Origin: Desulfotignum sp.
GTDB taxonomy: Bacteria; Desulfobacterota; Desulfobacteria; Desulfobacterales; Desulfobacteraceae
Length of the DNA stretch: 33,692 nt
Direction: 5' to 3'
Assembly: GCA_011389835.1 (NCBI GenBank)
Contig: JAABTO010000017.1
Location: forward strand, 1-33,692
The translations under genes were made by a program, and so were the position numbers. Numbering within the stretch: position 1 is the first letter of the stretch; each line of letters starts with the position of its first letter. The notes under the pieces were generated by a model. That model worked only from the letters and a program-made list of their open reading frames with translations. It did not search any database and was not told where the DNA came from. This document shows, piece after piece, positions 27,052 to 33,692 of the stretch.

Positions 27052-27714
27052 CTAAATTCTGAACAGGGACAGTGGAGATGGACAAAGCTGGTCCATGACC
27101 GCCAGGTCGTTCTTTGAACAATAGCCTTTGGACACCCAGCCGTTTTCAAATCCTTTCTGCGTGATGACCTGCAGATGGGTGTGAAAGAACCAGTTGCCGT
27201 TTTCATGAAAATCACCGATGTGTGCAAACACATCTCCGGCGGCAAACCGGTCTCCGGGCGCCGGCAGCTTTTCTTTGTTCAGGTGGCCGTACAAACTGTA
27301 AAAGGTGTCGAATGCGGGGCTGTCGTGCCGCAGCAGCACATTGCCGCCGTAGTTGCCCGGGCCTTCTTCATATCCGCTTTCCTGGACCACACTGTCCAAT
27401 GGGGCACAAACCGGGGTTCCCAGAGGGACGATGATATCCAGCCCCAGGTGAAAATACCGCTGTTCCTCCCGCATCTGGGGGTACTTGGACAGGATGGCTT
27501 CCCGGTCTTCCAGGTAGGAGGCCAGCCCCCAGGTATGCTGTTGTGACATGGTATGGTCCAGCCAGCGTTGAAACGCCGGCTGGTCTGCAATATCCACTTC
27601 ATCAAACACCTTTGATCCCACAGACAGATCCACGATCAGCGGGTTTCCGGTCAATCCTGTGAACACCGGTACAATTTCAATATTCTCGCAATACGCAATA
27701 TACGGGTATTTCAT
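27052..27714 (-). CDS. M23 (LytM/duplicated hybrid motif) peptidase-like protein without an obvious signal peptide
   Basis: 220 aa; RYFHLGLDIIVPLGTPVCAPLDSVV (HxxxD), YSLYGHL, WFFHTHLQV (HxH); N-terminus MKYPYIAYCENIEIVPVF is not a signal sequence. Confidence 0.8.
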   Translation of the reverse strand: MKYPYIAYCENIEIVPVFTGLTGNPLIVDLSVGSKVFDEVDIADQPAFQRWLDHTMSQQHTWGLASYLEDREAILSKYPQMREEQRYFHLGLDIIVPLGTPVCAPLDSVVQESGYEEGPGNYGGNVLLRHDSPAFDTFYSLYGHLNKEKLPAPGDRFAAGDVFAHIGDFHENGNWFFHTHLQVITQKGFENGWVSKGYCSKNDLAVMDQLCPSPLSLFRI

Positions 27715-27729
27715 GCTGAAATGTCCTTT

Positions 27730-30198
27730 TCAGGAAACCACAAAGTCATTGGTTTTGATCAGTCCGGGGATGGATACCACGGGGTGACCGTTTTCTGAAA
27801 TCCGGGTGCCGTCCGGAAACTTAAATTCCGGTGCCATCGATGTATAATACGCCTGATCATAACAGCGCAGTTCCACGCTTACGGCGTCTCCCTGCCGGAT
27901 CATGAAGGATGTCAGTCCATAGTCCGCTTCTCCTAAAGGCGTGGCAATGATGTACCGGGGGATTTCACGGCCGGACCCTTCTCTTCGGACCATGGTGGCG
28001 ATATCCACGACATCGTAGGAATCGACGGGATGGGCCGCGTTCCAGGATATCTGGACGGGCAGGCCGGCCACGTAAAGGTGATGGAATTCGATGCCGGCGC
28101 ATCTCAGGGCATAGGCCAGGTCATGAATCGAAGTGTCTTTGTCGTTGACCCCGCCCAGCAGCGGCACATTGGCATACACGGTGATGCCCTTGTGGTTCAG
28201 GCGGCGGGTGACAAGCGTGTGATCCGGAGTCAGATCCGATGTCGTCACAAACCAGGTTTCGATTTCCAGCCGCAGCGGTGACACCACGGATAGTTTGTTC
28301 ACCTCTCCGAGAAAACCGACCCTGGCGTCTGTGAACGCCATGGGATCTGTAGCCAGTGTCATGGAGCAGATGCGCAGGGCATTGACATGGGGGATACGCG
28401 ACATCCGGTCTGCGATCCGGCGGATATCAAAAAGATAGTCCAAAGCTTCGCCGTTGATCAGCACATCCGTGATCCGGGGATCATCGGCAATATAGGCGAA
28501 TTCAGCCTCATCGGCCCAGGGCAGAATGCTCACCCGGGTTTCATGGAGGCGTGACACGCCATCCAGGCTGGTATCCACGATGGAACCTGTGTTCTGGACG
28601 GTGTCAACCAAAGCGGTTTTCAGCCGATCCACTTCCTCGGGCAGCGCGTCTGGGTTGACCGGTGCGGTTTTTTCGGGCCGGTTGCCTACCAGATAGTCGT
28701 CATTGCCGATTTTTGCCATGTACTGAATATCAATGGTGCCTTCGGCGTTGACCCGCACATTGGTCAATGAATTGGCCAGGGGTGCAAACGCCTTGAAATA
28801 TTCCGGGGTGTAGGGGGTGCGGATCCAGACGAAATAATCCTGGTTTTCCACTTTTTCCACGGCCCATCCGCTGGAGAACCAGTCCATTTTGCCGATGGGG
28901 GTGGCTGTGCAGATCCGGGGGATCACCCGGTCAGACAGGTGTGCCCGCAGATGCAGGGCGATATCGATGCCGTCGGACAGCGGTTTCCAGTAAATGGAGT
29001 TGCCGTGAATGGGGCTGCACGGGATATAGATATAGTGCAGCTCGGCCCCGGCTCCCCGCAGCAGGCCGAACAGTCTCACCAGCTCCGGGCCGGTGTCGTT
29101 GCAGTCGCTTAAAAACGGGGTCTGGACATACACGGCCACCCCATGGTTCACCAGGTCGGTGATGATGTCCAGGCTTTCCGGGGAGACTTCGTCGGGATGG
29201 ATGAAATGGGTGGCCACTTCAATACGTTTGCCGACCCGGTTCAGTTCCAGGCTTTTCTGTTTGATGTATTTGAGATATTCCCCTTCTTTTTCCAGAAACA
29301 GGTCCGGATAATAGGCAATGGAACGGGTGGCCAAACGCAGGGTCTGGACATGATCCACCTCCTTGAGTCCGTCAATGGCGGCTTCCATGTTTTTTCTGTT
29401 CAGAAAAGGATCGCCCCCGGTAATCACGATTTCCTTGATAGCCGGGGATGAGCGCACATGATCCACGGCCTTCATCACCGCTTTGGGGGTGGGGTTTTTT
29501 TCGTTCCGGGAATCCTTGTGTTTCCGGAAACAGAACCGGCAGTAGACCGGGCAGCTCATGTTGAGCAGAAAGATCACCCGGTTCTGATACATCTGTTCCA
29601 GGAGCCCCTCATGGAACTGGCCGATCCAGGTGTTGGTGTGACCGACATTGTCCAGTTCCTCCACAAACGGCAGATACTGGTAAGCCACGTCCCTGGAAAC
29701 CATCATCTGCCGGATGGTGTGCCGGGACAGGCGTACCGGATATTTTTCAATGACCTTCTGGATATCATCCCGATCGGATTCCGGGATGTTGTGGTTGGTC
29801 AGGGAGATGAGCTGGTCCGTATTTCTGACCGACACATATCCGTGGCCGGGAATCACCTGTTCCAGAAAGGCCACCAGCAGAATATGGGGCAGGGTCACAC
29901 CGTTCAGTTCCAGCGTCTGACCGTCGCCTGCGGCAATGGCGGATAGAACGGTTTTAAAAAAATCTTCAGGATACCCTTCAAACCCTGTGGCAGCCAGCAG
30001 ATTCTCCCATTTGGCCTGGCCACTGCCCTGTTTGATGATATCGGCGAATTCGCTGCCGCAGAACTGGGCATTGCCGTATATTTCCAGAAATGTCCGGGCT
30101 CCTTCCTCCAGTCGGGAAAGCAGCACTGTTTTTTGTTCCCCGGAATATTCGAACCGGATGTCCAGGGAGGTGTCTGATATGTTTCTGTCTGTTTTCAT
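27730..30198 (-). CDS. Tandem KamA-like radical SAM protein (822 aa): N-terminal half with CxxxCxxC, C-terminal half a degenerate copy
   Basis: MKTDRNISDTS... start at 30198. First domain has MSCPVYCRFCFRKHKD, VITGGDPFLNRKNME, ATPIGKMDWF; second has VLINGEALDYLFDIRR, ATPLGEADYG. The track start at 30399 overlaps the upstream ORF and is unlikely. Confidence 0.9.
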   Translation of the reverse strand: MKTDRNISDTSLDIRFEYSGEQKTVLLSRLEEGARTFLEIYGNAQFCGSEFADIIKQGSGQAKWENLLAATGFEGYPEDFFKTVLSAIAAGDGQTLELNGVTLPHILLVAFLEQVIPGHGYVSVRNTDQLISLTNHNIPESDRDDIQKVIEKYPVRLSRHTIRQMMVSRDVAYQYLPFVEELDNVGHTNTWIGQFHEGLLEQMYQNRVIFLLNMSCPVYCRFCFRKHKDSRNEKNPTPKAVMKAVDHVRSSPAIKEIVITGGDPFLNRKNMEAAIDGLKEVDHVQTLRLATRSIAYYPDLFLEKEGEYLKYIKQKSLELNRVGKRIEVATHFIHPDEVSPESLDIITDLVNHGVAVYVQTPFLSDCNDTGPELVRLFGLLRGAGAELHYIYIPCSPIHGNSIYWKPLSDGIDIALHLRAHLSDRVIPRICTATPIGKMDWFSSGWAVEKVENQDYFVWIRTPYTPEYFKAFAPLANSLTNVRVNAEGTIDIQYMAKIGNDDYLVGNRPEKTAPVNPDALPEEVDRLKTALVDTVQNTGSIVDTSLDGVSRLHETRVSILPWADEAEFAYIADDPRITDVLINGEALDYLFDIRRIADRMSRIPHVNALRICSMTLATDPMAFTDARVGFLGEVNKLSVVSPLRLEIETWFVTTSDLTPDHTLVTRRLNHKGITVYANVPLLGGVNDKDTSIHDLAYALRCAGIEFHHLYVAGLPVQISWNAAHPVDSYDVVDIATMVRREGSGREIPRYIIATPLGEADYGLTSFMIRQGDAVSVELRCYDQAYYTSMAPEFKFPDGTRISENGHPVVSIPGLIKTNDFVVS

Positions 30199-30199
30199 G

Positions 30200-30523
30200 T
30201 TACGCCTCTTTTGCCTTGTATAAATAATAGACCGTTTCTCTGGGAAAACCGTATCCCATGACCTGGCCCAAAACTTCATCTTCATTGCCCGTCCCGATGC
30301 ACACCACCAGATACTCTCTTTGAAGGCCTTCGTCCACCACCTTTTTCCAGGTAAAGGCGTTGGCTTCAAAATAGGCATATGCCATGTGAGACGGATCAAA
30401 AATGGATTCTTCTCCCAGTGTCAAATCGTTTTCAAAAATGATGTAGCTGGCCCCTGGATCCAGCGTCTTTTTGATCCCCATGAAACTGCCGTGGATGGGG
30501 CGCTCATGTAACGGCTTTGTCAC
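30200..30523 (-). CDS. Conserved-looking 107-aa protein of unknown function
   Basis: MTKPLHERPIHGSFMGIKKTLDPGASYIIFENDLTLGEESIFDPSHMAYAYFEANAFTWKKVVDEG...; probable GTG start; stop is 1 nt from the KamA-like ATG, indicating coupling. Confidence 0.65.
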   Translation of the reverse strand: MTKPLHERPIHGSFMGIKKTLDPGASYIIFENDLTLGEESIFDPSHMAYAYFEANAFTWKKVVDEGLQREYLVVCIGTGNEDEVLGQVMGYGFPRETVYYLYKAKEA

Positions 30524-30624
30524 TGGATGTTCATATCCTCCTGTATTATGCGCACGTCTCCTGTCAGAACGGTGCAGGGTTCCCCGCTCTATCTTGAAAT
30601 GTCAGAAAAAACGTCTGGTTTAAG

Positions 30625-31722
30625 TTATTGCTTCAACAATCGGCAATGGAACGGATCCACCCGGATATAAACCTCTTCTCCCCGGCGATACGGGGTTCGT
30701 TTGACAAAATTGATCACATGCAGCAGCTGACCGTCGGCAATTTCCACGAAATAACTGACCTCTCCCCCCATATAGCTGCGGTCCTTGATTTTGCCGAAAA
30801 AATAATTCATCCCTTCTTCTTTGATGAAATCTTCTTTATTCCCCAGGGTCATCTTCTGCGCCCGGATTACGATTTCAGCGTTTTCTGACACCTCGAATTC
30901 CCCCACCGGGCTGGCCAGGCAGGTGCTGCCGTCCGCCAGTTCCACCTCATAATTTCCGTTTTTACGGGTTTTCACCTGTGCTTTCAGAAAATTGGAATGG
31001 CCCAGAAAATCCGCCACAAAATGGTTGATAGAATTGTTATAGACCTCTTCAGGCTCTCCCTGCTGCTGGATAAAGCCTTCTTTCATCACCACCACCTTGT
31101 CGGACATGGACAATGCTTCTCTCTGGTCATGGGTGACAAAAATCGTGGTGACCCCCAACTCCATCTGGAGATTGTCAATCTCCCGGCGCATGTCTTCTCT
31201 CAGGTTCTCATCCAGGGCCGACAACGGTTCATCCATGAGCAGCACGTCCGGCTCGATCACAATGGCCCGGGCCAGGGCGATGCGCTGCTGCTGGCCGCCT
31301 GACAGCTGTGAGGGCATCCGGCTTCCCACCCCCGGCAACCGAACGGTTTCCAAAGCTTTTTCCACCTTTTCTTTCATCACTGTTTTGGACACATCCCGGT
31401 ATTTGAGGCCAAAGGCCACATTGTCAAAAATCGTTTTATGGGGAAACAACGCATAGTTCTGGAATATCATGCCCAGGTTACGCTTGTGGATGGGTGTGTC
31501 GTTAATGCGCTTTCCCTTGATGAAGATATCCCCCCGGGTAGGGGGTTCAAGTCCGGCCAGCATCCGGAGCAAGGTGGTTTTCCCGCAACCGGAGGGGCCC
31601 AGCAGTGTAACAAAGGATCCTTCGGGGATATCCAGATCCATGGGCTGCACTGCCACCAGATCACCAAACCGTTTTTCAATGCCCTTGAATCTGACAAAGG
31701 CCGGGTCTTTTGCGTGTGCCAA
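30625..31722 (-). CDS. potA-like: Spermidine/putrescine-type ABC transporter ATP-binding protein
   Basis: 365 aa; LLGPSGCGKTTLLRMLAGLE, QLSGGQQQRIALARAIVIEPDVLLMDEPLSALD, C-terminal TOBE region. Confidence 0.92.
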   Translation of the reverse strand: MAHAKDPAFVRFKGIEKRFGDLVAVQPMDLDIPEGSFVTLLGPSGCGKTTLLRMLAGLEPPTRGDIFIKGKRINDTPIHKRNLGMIFQNYALFPHKTIFDNVAFGLKYRDVSKTVMKEKVEKALETVRLPGVGSRMPSQLSGGQQQRIALARAIVIEPDVLLMDEPLSALDENLREDMRREIDNLQMELGVTTIFVTHDQREALSMSDKVVVMKEGFIQQQGEPEEVYNNSINHFVADFLGHSNFLKAQVKTRKNGNYEVELADGSTCLASPVGEFEVSENAEIVIRAQKMTLGNKEDFIKEEGMNYFFGKIKDRSYMGGEVSYFVEIADGQLLHVINFVKRTPYRRGEEVYIRVDPFHCRLLKQ

Positions 31723-31755
31723 ACCAGTGTTCTCCCGTTTTGTTTATGGAAAGGC

Positions 31756-31781
31756 CCCCGGCAGTCGATCGACTGCCGGGG
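31756..31781. repeat. 26-bp perfect palindrome between potD-like and potA-like genes
   Basis: CCCCGGCAGTCGA|TCGACTGCCGGGG, no mismatches. Confidence 0.85.
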
Positions 31782-31809
31782 TGCCCGGTTCATTAAGATT
31801 CAGGGGGGC

Positions 31810-32970
31810 TTAGGCACCGGCCATAATCCGGTCCCATTTTTCCGCCCATTCCAGCTGGTGTTTGTTCCAGTAGGCCGGATCCGCAAACAGATATCCATTG
31901 AGCTTGCCCGTGGGATCAAACGCCGGCAGTTTTTTAACATCCTCAGGCATCTCCACTTTGGTGGGGTCCAGTGCCGGCGGATATTTCTGTCCCTGGGCCA
32001 CGGCAATGGCCGCATCGGGTTCCAGCATGAAATTGAGCAGCTGCTGGGCCACTTCCAGGTCCGTGCCCTTGAGCACATACATGTATTCCATCCATGAATA
32101 GGTGCCGTCCGGGGCCAGGTATCCGATGGGGTGTCCTTGCTCCTGGAGAGCCGCTACCCGACCGGACCATGCCACAGTGGCGGAAATTTCACCATTGGCC
32201 AGCAGACTCATGAGTTCTGATCCGGATGCCCAGTATTTTTTCATCATGCCCCGCTGTTCTGTCAACACATCCCATACCGCATCCACATCCGTGATGTTAT
32301 TGGGGCTTTGACCGGTGTGCAGGGCCGCGTACCACATGTTGGTTCTGAAATCCCCGCCCCAGGAGCCCAGTTTGCCTTTCAGGCTTTTGTCATAGAGCAG
32401 AGATGCGCCTAGTTTTTCCGCTTTTTCCTTGGAAATATCGTTTGTGTTATAAGCGATCCCGGTCTGGCCAAGGTCATAGGGAACTGCTGACAAAGTCCCA
32501 TTTGTGATGCCCCGCAGGGTGTCGGTCATTTTGGTCATGACATTCTTGAGATTGGGAATTTTGCTTTCATCCAGGACCACACCGAATCCCAGGTCTGTGT
32601 ACCGGGCATAATCATACACCGCACTCAGATGGGCGATATTGAATTCCCCTCCGGGCGGATAGGAGGCTTTGACCTGGGTTAAAAACGCATCCATACCGGT
32701 GAAGGCCGCATCAATGACCTCGATGCCGGTGGCCTTGGTAAAGGGATCAAAGGCAAATTTACGCAATGCTTCTGATGTGGTGCCTCCCCAGGAATGACAG
32801 GTAATGGATTTGCTGGCAAAGGCATTGCCCATCAGACCGAATGGTCCGCCTGCCAACCCTAAAGCGGCGCCTGCAATGCCGGCGAATTTGACAAAATCCC
32901 GCCGGGTGATGTTTCCTTCCAGATAGTTTTGATACACATCATCCAGCCGTTTTTTCAATTCTTCTCCCAT
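31810..32970 (-). CDS. potD-like: Spermidine/putrescine-type extracellular substrate-binding protein with Tat-like signal
   Basis: 386 aa; NITRRDFVKFAGIAGAALGLAGGPFGLMGNAFA signal, then ITCHSWGGTTSEALRKFAFDPFTKATGIEV and VPYDLGQTGIAYNT typical of PotD/family 1 SBPs. Confidence 0.88.
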   Translation of the reverse strand: MGEELKKRLDDVYQNYLEGNITRRDFVKFAGIAGAALGLAGGPFGLMGNAFASKSITCHSWGGTTSEALRKFAFDPFTKATGIEVIDAAFTGMDAFLTQVKASYPPGGEFNIAHLSAVYDYARYTDLGFGVVLDESKIPNLKNVMTKMTDTLRGITNGTLSAVPYDLGQTGIAYNTNDISKEKAEKLGASLLYDKSLKGKLGSWGGDFRTNMWYAALHTGQSPNNITDVDAVWDVLTEQRGMMKKYWASGSELMSLLANGEISATVAWSGRVAALQEQGHPIGYLAPDGTYSWMEYMYVLKGTDLEVAQQLLNFMLEPDAAIAVAQGQKYPPALDPTKVEMPEDVKKLPAFDPTGKLNGYLFADPAYWNKHQLEWAEKWDRIMAGA

Positions 32971-33045
32971 TGTCTTCTCCTTTGTCTCTCACGTTAAAAT
33001 ACCGAATGCACACCGACCCCAAAGCCGGGTGCTGTCATATTCGAT

Positions 33046-33692
33046 TCAGGGGGTGTTTCCCCTGGCAAATCGCCGTGCCACATAGCCTGCCGCCAGGGGA
33101 ATCGAAATGGTCAACACGATCATGACCGCTCCCAGGGCATTGATTTCAGGACTGATGGAGGTTCTGAGCATACTGAAAATCTGGACCGGCACCGTCTGGT
33201 TCTGGGCCGTTGCCCAGAACAGGGTGGCGGTGACATCATCAAATGAAATGGTAAAGGCAAACAGCATGCCCGCAAAAATGGCAGGGGCCAGCAATGGAAA
33301 GGTGATTTCCCTGAATGTCTGAAACGGGCTGGCCCCCAGGGACAGGGCTGCTTCTTCATATTCGCGCTTGATTCCCACCAGCCGGGCCTGGACAATGAGC
33401 AGCACATAGGGCAGGGTCAACACCACATGGCCGATGAGCAGTAGTGCAAAATTTTTAGGCTGCTGCAGCCACCGGATGAAAAGCAGCAGGGCCACACCCA
33501 GGATCACTTCCGGGATCATGATCGGCGCAATGAGTATGGTGTTTAAAAACTCCTTGCCCTTGAATTCATACCGGATGAATGCCAGGGCCGCAGGCACACC
33601 GATGGCGGTGGAAAATATGGCCGTCAAAGACCCCAGCACCAGAGAATTTTTAAAGGCATCCAGGATGGTGGAGTTCTGAGACAGCTTGACAA
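33046..33692 (-). CDS. potC-like: Spermidine/putrescine-type ABC transporter permease (PotC-like), N-terminus beyond the window
   Basis: Frame stays open to the right edge (VKLSQNSTILDAFKNSLVLGSLTAIFSTAIGVPAALAF...); EAA-loop EYEEAALSLGASPFQTFREITFPLLAPAI. Confidence 0.88.
   Translation of the reverse strand, partial: VKLSQNSTILDAFKNSLVLGSLTAIFSTAIGVPAALAFIRYEFKGKEFLNTILIAPIMIPEVILGVALLLFIRWLQQPKNFALLLIGHVVLTLPYVLLIVQARLVGIKREYEEAALSLGASPFQTFREITFPLLAPAIFAGMLFAFTISFDDVTATLFWATAQNQTVPVQIFSMLRTSISPEINALGAVMIVLTISIPLAAGYVARRFARGNTP

Noticed and set aside
30199-30399. N-terminal extension of the KamA-like ORF back to 30399
   Set aside because: The extension (MIRLTWHMPILKPTPLPGKRWWTKAF...) is out of frame with the 107-aa gene and has no domain character; ATG at 30198 fits coupling to the upstream stop.
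1-33692. CRISPR array, tRNA, rRNA, integrase or transposase
   Set aside because: No regularly spaced repeats, no cloverleaf or rRNA signature and no recognisable recombinase ORF were seen; short RNA genes cannot be fully excluded without covariance-model searches.

Overview
The window is a typical-density bacterial chromosome segment. Protein style suggests an anaerobic, probably sulfate-reducing deltaproteobacterium; that placement is inference only. From left to right: (1) a minus-strand run of glycerol kinase (truncated by the window edge), a YbaK/ProX-type aminoacyl-tRNA deacylase, a TauE/SafE permease and an RpiR-type regulator. (2) A large plus-strand cluster (3.8-13.6 kb) with heterotetrameric sarcosine-oxidase-like subunits B, D, A and G, a second DAO-family flavoprotein, EtfB/EtfA and a PAS-AAA+ sigma54 activator. 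I read this as an ETF-coupled, folate-linked N-demethylation module. (3) Housekeeping genes: nadE, a SpoU methyltransferase, an MTH1187-type protein, a DHH phosphoesterase and a YigZ protein. (4) An XRE-cupin regulator with an orphan LeuC/LeuD-type hydro-lyase pair, preceded by a nested palindrome. (5) An SDR / chalcone-isomerase-like / MFS run. (6) A UvsE-type endonuclease, a nitrilase pseudogene with an apparent internal deletion, and a PLP aminotransferase. (7) A CGGC / FmdB / NifU-like cysteine-rich trio behind a very good sigma54 -24/-12 promoter. (8) An unusual minus-strand cassette: a 107-aa protein, an 822-aa tandem KamA-like protein whose second half lacks the radical-SAM cysteines, and a signal-less M23-like protein. 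It lies directly downstream of a spermidine/putrescine-type ABC transporter (PotA/D/C-like). The best candidates for new biology are the tandem KamA cassette, the Sox-ETF module, and the sigma54-driven CGGC/FmdB/NifU operon.
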